Source of the DNA: Flavobacteriaceae bacterium
GTDB taxonomy: Bacteria; Bacteroidota; Bacteroidia; Flavobacteriales; Flavobacteriaceae
NCBI GenBank assembly: GCA_028279515.1
Contig: JANQNQ010000002.1
Span: forward strand, 62,001 to 126,000
Reading direction: 5' to 3'
DNA: 64,000 nt
The notes beneath the pieces were generated by a model that was given only the letters and a program-made list of their open reading frames with translations, did not search any database and was not told where the DNA came from. Positions 16,643 to 25,038 of the stretch are shown one piece after another (positions within the stretch are counted from its first letter, which is position 1; each line of letters starts with the position of its first letter). Position numbers and translations under genes: made by a program.

Positions 16643-19600
16643 CTACTTAGCATAATACTTCTTATACTTCGGATAGATGGCCAAACCAATGAGCGTCCAG
16701 ATAATTGCATACCATACGAAGAACGGAATGCCAATAATTGCATCACCGCTAGCATACGAGTGCAATCCAGAAAGTATAAAGTTTACACCAAAGTAGGTGA
16801 AGATGATCGACATGAAAGCAAAGGTCGAAGCCCAGTTAAAGGCAAAACGCCCTCTTAGCCCAGGAACCAAACGCATGTGGATCACAAAGGCATATACCAT
16901 GATACTGATCAACGCCCAAGTTTCTTTCGGGTCCCATCCCCAATAGCGTCCCCAACTCTCGTTGGCCCATTGTCCGCCTAAGAAGTTTCCAATGGTTAGC
17001 ATCACTAAACCAGCGGTAAGCGCTAGTTCATTGATAATGGTCAATTCTTGAATGCTAAGCGACATTCGCTTTTTGTTTTCTTTATTGGTCAAAAGGATCA
17101 GAATGACCACTACGATTCCTAAAATGGCTCCCAAAGTAAAGGGTCCATAACTCGCAACGATAACCGCTACGTGTATCATTAGCCAATAGCTATCTAATAC
17201 CGCTTGAAGGTTTCCGATGGCAGGGTCTGTCCAGCTTTGATGTGCTACCCATAACAGTATGGCCGTCACAAAAGCAGCACTAGCCACCGTCAAATTCGAT
17301 TTTCTTCCGAAGGCCAAGCCAAGTCCCATGGTAGCCCAACCTGCATAGATAATGGCTTCATAGGCATTACTCCACGGAGCATTTCCAGAAATGTACCAAC
17401 GAGCAAGTAACCCTGCAATATGCGCGACGAAAAGTAAAATAATAACCACCTTAAAACCAAGAATGGTTCCTCTAAGCCACTTGCGATCCTTAAAGATTTG
17501 CATGATGACCAAGATTAGCATGAATACCCCAAACATGGCATAATAGCGATATAGCTTGTTGAAGATATTCAGTTTGTTATACAATACCTCTGTATCGATC
17601 TGCTGATCAGAAGGTATGATGTCTTCACTGTGCTTTTTCTGAAAGCCTTTTAAGCTTTCAAGCAATTCTTCGGCTTGCTTATAATCTCCAGATTTCTTGG
17701 CTCCCTGCAAAGCAGTCATATACAATGGCATCACGTTTCGAGCGTACAAGGAATCCATTCCTCTTAGATTAGCGTCTTTCAATTCAGGATACGAAGTCCA
17801 AGCATTGTTAGGGTCTCCCGGAATCGGATACACCTTCATAATGGTTCCTTCCAATGCCGAATACAAGATGTTAACCCTTCTATCGGTCTCAATGAATCCT
17901 TTTTGATACGAGTTCGGTACTTGAGCCTTATAAGCAGCTCCCAAATACGGAGCCAATTTATACTCGCCCTTATCGGTGAAAAACTGAGTCAACGGAATTC
18001 GACTCGCCTTGCTATCGGCACCGATGATCTTTCGAATACTATCGTTTTGCCACTTCACATAAATCAACGGAACGTGGTACCAAGGTAGCGGGTTTTCAGT
18101 CATGGAAAGCAATACCTGATCAGCGTTCAGTCCTTCGTAATTATCGCGCTTACTTACCTTCCTAAGCATTTCAGAAGCGAAGGTGTTGGCCGGTTTCATA
18201 CGTCCACCAAAATCTTGGATAACCAACTTTCCAAATTTACTAGCATGATCTTCAGTCACTGCGTTGGCCAGTATCACAGAATCCAATTGTACTGTATTGG
18301 TTGAAGTATTGCTGTGATCGTGCCCATCATTAGGACCGTGTTCTTGTGCAGCAAGTCCCATAGAAAACAGAAGCACTGCAACTGTAGTTAGTGCTGCTTT
18401 TTTCTTGCGCACCTTGTTGAGCATTTGCTCTAAATCTTTGAATCGGGTTTTCCCGAAGAACATGATTCCCATAAGTCCGATGTAGAGTAGGAAATATCCA
18501 ATATACGTAATCCAAGTGCCCCAGAAATCGTGGTTCACAGAAAGTACCGTTCCCATTTCGTCAGGCTGAAAAGACGCCTGAAAGAAGCGATATCCCTTAT
18601 GGTCCAAAACGTGGTTCATGTAAATCTCATAATCAAACGGACGCTCATCATTCACCGTAATCTTACTCTTAAACGCCGAATAACTTGGTGTGGGATTACG
18701 TTCTGTACCCGGATATTTCTCGGCGATAAAATCATTCAGTTTTATGCTAAAAGGCAACTGGTGTAGCATAGATCCATATGATAGGTTGAAATCGAGTCCG
18801 CCAACTTTTACAGGCTTCGGAGGATTCACTTTTCCTTTGGCACCAAGTAATTTCAATTGGGCCGTTTCGCCCATAGATTCTATGTTGACAATCAAAGCGT
18901 CTTCAATGGCATTCTCTTTATCTTCGGCCTCTACAACTCCATAATTTCCTTTGACCAATTTATCCGGAAACACAAATTGCATGTCAGCAGCATTGTACAA
19001 CGACCTCATCATTAATGGTTGCAGACTATCTTTAACCAAAGCACCTTGAAACTGATCGGCCATACGCATGAAGTTTCCTTCAAAAGGAGACTTGATGTAA
19101 TATGTAGAATCGGTTGTGGTGATATTGATGGCCCCAGGTGTGGGTTTGTTCAGTGCAAAAAGAATGTTGTGAATGTTAGCGATCTCTCCGCTCTTAAGGT
19201 AGTGATCATGTCGATTCCCTCCACTAGATTCAACGATCTTCAAATAATCATCTCCATTCTCATCTGGTACCAACCCTTCTTCAGCACCTTCAATGAAACC
19301 AGCATATGAAATCGAAAAAGGTTGCCCGTTGAAATCACTTTTCCAGACAAAGCTGTTATCCGCTTCCGCAGTGATCAGCATATCATCTCGCATTAGTTTT
19401 CTTTTGGGCTCACCGTTGATCTCTCCGTCTACAAAGGCCGTGAGATAGGTCTTTTCAGACATAAAGGAATTTTCAGTAGCGCCTTCTCGAATCGGCATGA
19501 TTCCTTCAAAACCAATATAGCGTGTCACAAATGCCCCAACAATGATCAAAATGAACGAAAGGTGAATGGTGAGCACTGGCCACTTTTTCCAGCTTAGTAA

Positions 19601-19810
19601 ACGGTATTTGAAGATGTTTCCGCAGAAATTAATCACGAAGAAAACCATAATGGCTTCAAACCACTTAGCGTTATAGACCCAAATACGGGCAGTTTCTGTA
19701 CTGTATTTACTTTCGATGGCGGTTCCTACAATCATGGCGACTGCAAATGCAAAGAACAAAACAGCCATTAAGCGAGTGGAGAAAAAGATCTTCTTGAGAA
19801 CGTTGTTCAT
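16643..19810 (-). CDS. Cytochrome c maturation protein, CcsB(ResB)-CcsA fusion
   Basis: A 1055-residue membrane protein combining both halves of the system II heme-export and ligation complex. The N-terminal third is ResB/CcsB-like: transmembrane helices near residues 15-35, 50-65 and 80-98 are followed by a large periplasmic domain, then a helix near 425-445. A helix at about 475-490 and a second periplasmic region precede the C-terminal CcsA part (about 760-1050). The CcsA part has the heme-handling WWD-like motif WGRYWGWDPKETWALIS (around residue 955) and conserved His in transmembrane segments (VAHQSW, MIHVAVIVASYG, FVIHMRL). It exports heme and attaches it to apocytochromes c outside the inner membrane. 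Fused forms are typical of Bacteroidota. Confidence 0.92.
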   Translation of the reverse strand: MNNVLKKIFFSTRLMAVLFFAFAVAMIVGTAIESKYSTETARIWVYNAKWFEAIMVFFVINFCGNIFKYRLLSWKKWPVLTIHLSFILIIVGAFVTRYIGFEGIMPIREGATENSFMSEKTYLTAFVDGEINGEPKRKLMRDDMLITAEADNSFVWKSDFNGQPFSISYAGFIEGAEEGLVPDENGDDYLKIVESSGGNRHDHYLKSGEIANIHNILFALNKPTPGAINITTTDSTYYIKSPFEGNFMRMADQFQGALVKDSLQPLMMRSLYNAADMQFVFPDKLVKGNYGVVEAEDKENAIEDALIVNIESMGETAQLKLLGAKGKVNPPKPVKVGGLDFNLSYGSMLHQLPFSIKLNDFIAEKYPGTERNPTPSYSAFKSKITVNDERPFDYEIYMNHVLDHKGYRFFQASFQPDEMGTVLSVNHDFWGTWITYIGYFLLYIGLMGIMFFGKTRFKDLEQMLNKVRKKKAALTTVAVLLFSMGLAAQEHGPNDGHDHSNTSTNTVQLDSVILANAVTEDHASKFGKLVIQDFGGRMKPANTFASEMLRKVSKRDNYEGLNADQVLLSMTENPLPWYHVPLIYVKWQNDSIRKIIGADSKASRIPLTQFFTDKGEYKLAPYLGAAYKAQVPNSYQKGFIETDRRVNILYSALEGTIMKVYPIPGDPNNAWTSYPELKDANLRGMDSLYARNVMPLYMTALQGAKKSGDYKQAEELLESLKGFQKKHSEDIIPSDQQIDTEVLYNKLNIFNKLYRYYAMFGVFMLILVIMQIFKDRKWLRGTILGFKVVIILLFVAHIAGLLARWYISGNAPWSNAYEAIIYAGWATMGLGLAFGRKSNLTVASAAFVTAILLWVAHQSWTDPAIGNLQAVLDSYWLMIHVAVIVASYGPFTLGAILGIVVVILILLTNKENKKRMSLSIQELTIINELALTAGLVMLTIGNFLGGQWANESWGRYWGWDPKETWALISIMVYAFVIHMRLVPGLRGRFAFNWASTFAFMSIIFTYFGVNFILSGLHSYASGDAIIGIPFFVWYAIIWTLIGLAIYPKYKKYYAK

Positions 19811-19841
19811 AGCGACCGTGCTAGCTTTAATTTAATCGCTG

Positions 19842-19849
19842 CAAAAGTA
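19842..19849 (-). promoter_or_regulatory. -7 element of the cytochrome c maturation gene
   Basis: Minus-strand TACTTTTG matches TAnnTTTG and lies about 30 bases before the start codon. No convincing -33 box is visible. Confidence 0.45.
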
Positions 19850-19939
19850 GTGCTTTTTGCCCACTTTTAATGCTGACCAAAATCATAATCTACTTTCTAA
19901 AATGTTAATATTCTTTCAATTTGCGTGAAAGTAGTCGTT

Positions 19940-20153
19940 GCTTGTTAGTATTGAGAATTGAGATATGAGATTTGAGTACAAAGTATCAAGTACAAAGTAC
20001 AAAGCTTCAAATAAATTCTAAATGTTGAATTTTGGATGTTGAATTAGTCTTCTATTTTACCTATGGACTCGAACCTTCAACTTCCACTTTCCACTTTCCA
20101 CTTTTACATTTTCAATTTGGAGTTTGGAATTTGAGGTTTGGAATTTGGAATTT
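19940..20153 (-). repeat. Word-repeat tract 3' of the truncated hemoglobin gene
   Basis: This accounts for most of the 343-base spacer 19811-20153; the rest near 19811-19940 holds only the promoter of the downstream gene. Plus-strand words include GTACAAAGTA (three times), AATTGAGATATGAGATTTGAG, TTCCACTTTCCACTTTCCACTT and TTTGGAATTTGAGG. There is no reading frame of interest and no strong hairpin. Confidence 0.55.
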
Positions 20154-20546
20154 TTACTGTCTTGCCTTAAAAATCGCCAAATGAATAAAGGTCCCCATGT
20201 TACGGGCGCGATTCTTGGCGATATTGGCCTTGTCGCCTGCAAACAGTTCATCCACTGTCTGAAACCACAAATTGAGCCAAACCCCGAAATGAAGTTCGTT
20301 GATGCTATATGCATTCTCGGCATCGACTTCTTTGTGTTTCTCTAAAGGATTTCCGCGAAAGCAATTTCTAAAAAAGAGGTTGGATTCCCAGAAATCTGTT
20401 AAATGTTCTAGGTGCGAGTCCCAATCGGTAATACGTCGGTTAAAAATGGGGCCGAGTAGGTCATCCTTTCGCACCTTTTTGTAAAACGTATCTACCAAAA
20501 GAAACACATCTTCCCGAGTCTCTATTTCTTTCCTTTTGACTGTCAT
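20154..20546 (-). CDS. Group III truncated hemoglobin
   Basis: I chose the ATG at 20546 (130 residues), where family similarity begins (MTVKRKEIETREDV); ten extra codons upstream are unlikely. It fits the 2-on-2 globin fold: FYKKVRKDDLLGPIF for helices B-C, LEHLTDFWESNLF for E, and the proximal His in INELHFGVWLNLWFQTVDELF. Group III truncated globins bind heme and probably handle O2, NO or peroxide. Its nearness to the cytochrome c maturation gene (344 bases, same strand) may reflect shared heme biology. Confidence 0.88.
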   Translation of the reverse strand: MTVKRKEIETREDVFLLVDTFYKKVRKDDLLGPIFNRRITDWDSHLEHLTDFWESNLFFRNCFRGNPLEKHKEVDAENAYSINELHFGVWLNLWFQTVDELFAGDKANIAKNRARNMGTFIHLAIFKARQ

Positions 20547-20625
20547 ATAGAGCAAAGTTACGGTGGAATAAAGCAATATTGTTCATTTCGCTTTTTAAAA
20601 ATTCAAATATCCTTAATTTAGCAGC

Positions 20626-21390
20626 ATGACCGACATCGTAATCCTTGGGGCAGGCAATGTTGCCAAACATCTTGTAAATGCTTTCGCTTACGCGGAAGGG
20701 CTTCAGGTTGTGCAGGTATACAACCGAAGTAAAAGAGGATTATCGGCATTCAAAGAAAACCCCACGACAACAGACATTGATGCATTAGCGGAAGCCGACC
20801 TGTACATTTTGGCCGTTGCTGATGACGCCATTGAAGTACTTTCAGAAAGCTTACCACTCTCGGGTCGATTGGTGGTGCATACCTCCGGAAGCGTTTCGAT
20901 CGATCACCTTTCTAACAAGAACAGAAAAGGCATCTTCTATCCGTTGCAGACCTTTTCGAAGGACAAGGAAGTTTCCTTTGAAGGAATTCCTATTTGCCTA
21001 GAAGCAGAAGATTCGGGTGACCTGGAATTGTTAGAAAATGTAGCGGAAGCGATATCAAAGAAAGTATATCATATCAATTCGGCGCAACGAAAATCATTGC
21101 ATTTGGCAGCCGTATTCGTAAACAACTTTGTCAATCATTTATACCAAATCGGTAGCGAGATTTGTGAAGCAAACGAAGTTCCGTTTGAGGTATTGGCTCC
21201 ATTGATCGAAGAAACAGCCAATAAAGTAAAAGAGCTTCCGCCTAAAAAAGCCCAAACTGGTCCTGCCAAAAGACAGGATATCACAACCATAAAAAAGCAG
21301 TTGGATTCGCTTGCCGATCCTATACATAAAGAAATCTATGAGTTGCTAACCGACTCAATTATCAGCACCTATGGAAGAAAAGAGCTATAA
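20626..21390 (+). CDS. DUF2520 Rossmann-fold protein
   Basis: A 254-residue NAD(P)-binding protein resembling F420/ketopantoate-type dehydrogenases: the nucleotide loop is VILGAGNVAKHL (residues 5-16), with YILAVADDAI and a C-terminal helical DUF2520 domain (QRKSLHLAAVFVNNFVNHL). The catalytic function is not established. Its 3' end overlaps the KdsC gene by 20 bases, the first step of a four-gene operon (DUF2520, KdsC, UbiA, Maf). Confidence 0.85.
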   Translation: MTDIVILGAGNVAKHLVNAFAYAEGLQVVQVYNRSKRGLSAFKENPTTTDIDALAEADLYILAVADDAIEVLSESLPLSGRLVVHTSGSVSIDHLSNKNRKGIFYPLQTFSKDKEVSFEGIPICLEAEDSGDLELLENVAEAISKKVYHINSAQRKSLHLAAVFVNNFVNHLYQIGSEICEANEVPFEVLAPLIEETANKVKELPPKKAQTGPAKRQDITTIKKQLDSLADPIHKEIYELLTDSIISTYGRKEL

Positions 21391-21901
21391 AGAATACCTA
21401 GAGCACATCACCACATTTGTATTTGATGTTGACGGCGTACTGACCGATGGAACGATTATCATCACCACCGACGGACAACAATTACGCAATATGAATATCA
21501 AAGACGGTTACGCCTTAAAGACGGCCGTTGACAAAGGTTACAACGTCTGCATTATTTCTGGCGGAAGCAACGAAGGCGTACGTCAACGTTTACGCGGCCT
21601 GGGTATCACAGATATCTATTTGGGTGCCAGCCATAAAGTAGAACAGCTTGACGAATACTTTGATGTCTACAACATTAAAGCTGAAAATGTTTTGTACATG
21701 GGTGATGATATTCCGGATAAACCTGCTATGGAAATGGTTGGACTCCCTACCTGTCCTAACGATGCTGTTGCCGAGATCAAGGACATTGCCAAATACATTT
21801 CGCATAAGAAAGGTGGAAAAGGTTGTGTCCGTGATGTGATCGAGCAGGTCCTGAAAGTACAAGGCAAATGGAATAAGAACTTCGACGCTAAATACGATTG
21901 A
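21371..21901 (+). CDS. KdsC-type HAD phosphatase (3-deoxy-D-manno-octulosonate 8-phosphate phosphatase)
   Basis: A 176-residue C0-type HAD phosphatase. Motif I is FDVDGVLTDG (residues 18-27), motif II IISGGS, and motif IV MGDDIPDKPAME. The size fits tetrameric KdsC, which dephosphorylates KDO-8-phosphate to KDO for lipopolysaccharide. Sialic-acid-type relatives share the fold, so the substrate is an inference. It overlaps the preceding gene by 20 bases and is followed 16 bases later by the UbiA gene. Confidence 0.85.
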   Translation: MEEKSYKEYLEHITTFVFDVDGVLTDGTIIITTDGQQLRNMNIKDGYALKTAVDKGYNVCIISGGSNEGVRQRLRGLGITDIYLGASHKVEQLDEYFDVYNIKAENVLYMGDDIPDKPAMEMVGLPTCPNDAVAEIKDIAKYISHKKGGKGCVRDVIEQVLKVQGKWNKNFDAKYD

Positions 21902-21917
21902 TCTTTATTCTCACTGC

Positions 21918-22838
21918 ATGATTCCTTTTATACGACTCATACGATTTCCTAATCTGTTGATCATTGTACTGGCCCAGTGGCTCTGTAAGTACTATATCAT
22001 AGATGCTTTTATTCCCGCAGGTGCGATGACTGACCTTCAATTTTGGTTGTTGGTGCTCGCAACAGTTTGCATTGCCGCTGGCGGAAATGTCATCAACGAT
22101 ATTTTTGATGTGAAAGTTGATCTGATCAACAAACCCGAAAAGGTCATCGTAACAAAGCAAATCTCAGAACAAGTGGCTTATAACCTATATATCGGACTCA
22201 ACATCGTTGGTGTTGGCATTGGGTTATATCTGGCAAACGCGATTGGAAAAAGTAGTTTTGCTACTTTATTCGTGCTAATCTCCGGAGCGCTATATATCTA
22301 TGCCTCTTCATTAAAGCGGAAGGCCGTAATTGGTAATATTGTGATTTCGTTACTAGTGGCACTCAGCTTACTGATAGTGGGGCTTTTTGACATTGCCTCA
22401 ATCGCCGCGAATGAAAATAAAATCATTGTTTCTTTGACATTTAAACTACTCGCAGTATATGCTTTTTTTGCCTTTGCCATCAATTGGCTCAGAGAAATGG
22501 TCAAGGACATTGAAGATATTGATGGGGACCATACCGTGGGGATGCGGACCCTCCCAATTCTGCTCGGTCGTAAAAGAACGGCTAAAATGATCAGTGTACT
22601 CGCTATCATATGCATGGCTGGTATTTTTTGGATACTATATACCTATCTTCATACCAATCAATGGGCCATCGCCTACGGACTCTTAGCCCTTTTAGGTCCC
22701 ATGATGTATTTTGCTATCAAAGTATGGAGTGCTGAAACGAAGAAAGATTTTCGCCTTCTAAGTTCATTACTTAAAATTATCATGGTACTAGGATTGCTCT
22801 CTATGCCTATTTTTAGTTATCTTTTTAATCTGAAATAG
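21918..22838 (+). CDS. UbiA-family prenyltransferase, geranylgeranylglycerol-phosphate geranylgeranyltransferase-like
   Basis: A 306-residue integral membrane protein with about eight to nine helices. Both Asp-rich prenyl-diphosphate/Mg sites are visible: NVINDIFDVKVD (residues about 60-70) and DIEDIDGDHTVGMRTLPILLGRK (about 195-215). Flavobacterial members of this branch are usually annotated by similarity to the archaeal enzyme that adds the second geranylgeranyl chain to glycerol phosphate. Menaquinone or heme A-type prenylation is a less likely alternative. It is the third gene of the operon, with Maf two bases downstream. Confidence 0.8.
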   Translation: MIPFIRLIRFPNLLIIVLAQWLCKYYIIDAFIPAGAMTDLQFWLLVLATVCIAAGGNVINDIFDVKVDLINKPEKVIVTKQISEQVAYNLYIGLNIVGVGIGLYLANAIGKSSFATLFVLISGALYIYASSLKRKAVIGNIVISLLVALSLLIVGLFDIASIAANENKIIVSLTFKLLAVYAFFAFAINWLREMVKDIEDIDGDHTVGMRTLPILLGRKRTAKMISVLAIICMAGIFWILYTYLHTNQWAIAYGLLALLGPMMYFAIKVWSAETKKDFRLLSSLLKIIMVLGLLSMPIFSYLFNLK

Positions 22839-22840
22839 AC

Positions 22841-23425
22841 ATGCTAAAAGAAAAACTAAAAGATCATCAGCTCATTTTGGCTTCAGGATCCCCCAGAAGG
22901 CAACAGTTCTTCAAGGATCTGGACCTAGAATTTGAGATTCGGCTGAAACCGGTTGAAGAGATCTACCCTCCCCGTTTGCGCAGATCCAATATTTCGGATT
23001 ATTTGTCGCAACTCAAAGCACTTCCGTTTAAAGAAGAGCTCAAGGGAAATGATATCTTGATCACATCTGACACCATTGTCTGGCATGACGAACAAGCGCT
23101 AGGAAAACCTAAGAGCAAAGAGGATGCTTTTGCGATGATCAGATCACTTTCTGGAACCTCCCATGAGGTTATTACTTCGGTCTGTTTTACCACAGCAACC
23201 GATCAAAAGACCGTGAACTCAATCACTACGGTGCACTTCAAAGAACTTTCAGACGATGAGATCCATTACTACATTGAACAATATCAGCCATTTGATAAAG
23301 CAGGCGCCTATGGCATCCAAGAATGGATAGGCCATATCGGTGTCACCAAGATAGAAGGTTCCTATTTCAACGTTATGGGGCTACCCGTAAACCTTGTTTA
23401 CAAAACGTTAATGGGCATGGTTTAG
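22841..23425 (+). CDS. maf: Maf-family nucleotide pyrophosphatase
   Basis: A 194-residue Maf/HAM1-like protein. The N-terminal signature LILASGSPRRQQFFKDLDLEFEI (read as ASGSPRR at residues 13-19) is diagnostic, with the second motif ITSDTIVWHDEQALGKP and the Glu/Lys-rich AGAYGIQEW. Maf proteins hydrolyse dTTP/UTP or modified nucleotides to monophosphates, limiting misincorporation. It ends the DUF2520-KdsC-UbiA-Maf operon. Confidence 0.9.
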   Translation: MLKEKLKDHQLILASGSPRRQQFFKDLDLEFEIRLKPVEEIYPPRLRRSNISDYLSQLKALPFKEELKGNDILITSDTIVWHDEQALGKPKSKEDAFAMIRSLSGTSHEVITSVCFTTATDQKTVNSITTVHFKELSDDEIHYYIEQYQPFDKAGAYGIQEWIGHIGVTKIEGSYFNVMGLPVNLVYKTLMGMV

Positions 23426-23463
23426 GCGTTTTTTTCTTGTAATTTTATAGGAAAATCAACGCC

Positions 23464-24426
23464 ATGTCCTTCATCAAAAAATACATTCGCATCGAAATTG
23501 GGGTCTTTCTTATAATAGCAACTATCGCGTTGCTTGCTTCTTGCGCCGAAGACCGCCGAGTTAAGAACGACCAATTGGCCGAGGCCACAGAAATTGCAAC
23601 AGCCGAAAAAACAATGGCTAAACCACTTTCGGAAGCATTCAAAAAATACTGGTATGCCGGAGAGGCCGAAATCACATCCTATCAATTAGAGCAAGCCCGA
23701 TACGGAGAAATTCGAGAAGGAAAGTCCGTTATGGTTTTCGTAACCGAAGATTTCTTACCCGAAGTACAGGTCAAGGCTGATCGAAGTAATTCGTCAAACG
23801 TGCCTGTCTTGAAATTGAATTCGACGAAAAAGTTTCTCACGGGGCTCTATCCGTATTCAATCATGAACAGCACCTTCTATCCTGTTTCTGACAATCGACA
23901 TGCAATCAAAGTATCATTCAGCAGTCAGGAATGGTGCGGACACGTTTATGCACAGATCAATAACAAAGATCGTTTTGAAGTGACCTCGCACTCCTATTTT
24001 GAAGGGGAGGCTGATCAACATTTCAAGGTTGATAAAGTGACGTTGGAAAACGAGATCTGGAACCGAATCAGAATCGCACCGAAAGACCTTCCAACAGGGA
24101 AAATACGAATGATCCCATCGTTAGAGCATGCTCGTTTACGACATAAGGAAGTAAAGTCATATGTAGCAGAAGTCAATTTAACTGAGCAGGGGGACCAAAG
24201 TACCTATTCTATCTATTACCCAAAGCTAGACCGTCGTCTGGAGATCCATTTCAACACACAATTTCCACATGAGATCACTGCTTGGGAGGAAACAGCCAAA
24301 AGCGGTTTTGGCCCCAATGCGAAGTCCATGACCACAAAAGCAACAAAAATTAATACCATCAAATCGGCATATTGGGGTAAAAATGCAAATGCTGACGTAT
24401 CTTTGCGCGAGCAATTAGGTATTTAA
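23464..24426 (+). CDS. Lipoprotein of unknown function
   Basis: A 320-residue protein. A hydrophobic segment (residues 10-26) ends in a lipobox-like ATIALLASC, so Cys 27 would be lipidated. The mature region is beta-rich and ends with basic and polar stretches. Similar flavobacterial proteins sit next to Maf genes and are sometimes mislabelled septum formation inhibitor; nothing in this sequence supports that. The next gene starts two bases after the stop, so they share a transcript. Confidence 0.75.
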   Translation: MSFIKKYIRIEIGVFLIIATIALLASCAEDRRVKNDQLAEATEIATAEKTMAKPLSEAFKKYWYAGEAEITSYQLEQARYGEIREGKSVMVFVTEDFLPEVQVKADRSNSSNVPVLKLNSTKKFLTGLYPYSIMNSTFYPVSDNRHAIKVSFSSQEWCGHVYAQINNKDRFEVTSHSYFEGEADQHFKVDKVTLENEIWNRIRIAPKDLPTGKIRMIPSLEHARLRHKEVKSYVAEVNLTEQGDQSTYSIYYPKLDRRLEIHFNTQFPHEITAWEETAKSGFGPNAKSMTTKATKINTIKSAYWGKNANADVSLREQLGI

Positions 24427-24427
24427 T

Positions 24428-24934
24428 ATGAGTGACTTTTTTACGAACCATCAACAAGAGCTGATTTACTCAGTCATTGTCCTATCTATTTTATTGATCA
24501 TACGTTTTGCCATGCGCCAAGGTGTCAAACGTGTTGGAAAGCGTAGCGATATCAGTGAAGCTCGGGTACAACTTATTGAGCGCTACGTGAACGTAGTGCT
24601 TTTTTTGATCGCCATCTTCGTGGCTATGATCATTTGGAAAGTAAACCTAGAAGAACTCGGACTCATCTTTTCTTCTGTGTTTGCTGTTCTGGGGGTTGCC
24701 CTCTTCGCGCAATGGTCTATTTTGAGTAATGTAACCTCAGGCGTAATCATGTACTTTTCTTTTCCGTATAAGATCGGACATCGTATCAAAATACATGACA
24801 AGGATTTTCCAATCGAAGGGCTAATCGAAGATATCAAAGCCTTTCATATTCATCTCAGAACCGATGAAGGTGAGTTACTTACCTATCCCAATAATATGTT
24901 ACTTCAAAAAGGGGTTTCTGTACTCGATTCATAA
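24428..24934 (+). CDS. Short MscS-family mechanosensitive channel-like protein
   Basis: A 168-residue membrane protein with helices near residues 12-30, 58-78 and 85-105, followed by the small beta domain of MscS (FSFPYKIGHRIKIHDKDFPIEGLIEDI). The pore-helix region is FSSVFAVLGVALFAQWSILSNVTSG. It is much shorter than E. coli MscS and lacks the C-terminal alpha/beta vestibule, which is common among small flavobacterial members. It is probably an inner-membrane tension-gated channel, co-transcribed with the upstream lipoprotein. Confidence 0.85.
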   Translation: MSDFFTNHQQELIYSVIVLSILLIIRFAMRQGVKRVGKRSDISEARVQLIERYVNVVLFLIAIFVAMIIWKVNLEELGLIFSSVFAVLGVALFAQWSILSNVTSGVIMYFSFPYKIGHRIKIHDKDFPIEGLIEDIKAFHIHLRTDEGELLTYPNNMLLQKGVSVLDS

Positions 24935-24975
24935 GAACAAGAAATCGCCTTTCTTACAAACGTTAAAGAATATTT

Positions 24976-25005
24976 AAAACCAGCTACAAGGCTGGTTTTC
25001 TTTTT
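24976..25005 (+). terminator. Rho-independent terminator after the MscS-like gene
   Basis: A perfect 9-bp stem AAAACCAGC/GCTGGTTTT (24976-24984, 24991-24999) with loop TACAAG is followed by CTTTTT. Confidence 0.85.
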
Positions 25006-25012
25006 ATATTTG
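25005..25012 (+). promoter_or_regulatory. -7 element of the PIG-L operon
   Basis: TATATTTG abuts the preceding terminator, 26 bases before the PIG-L start. The -33 region would lie inside the terminator stem and has no TTG. Confidence 0.45.
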
Positions 25013-25038
25013 ATGCTGTCAGCAATATAACTAACACC

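Noticed and set aside
23464-24426. Possible assignment of the lipoprotein as a septum formation inhibitor
   Set aside because: The Maf signature belongs to the gene just upstream; the lipoprotein has none of it. The label would be transferred by neighbourhood only.
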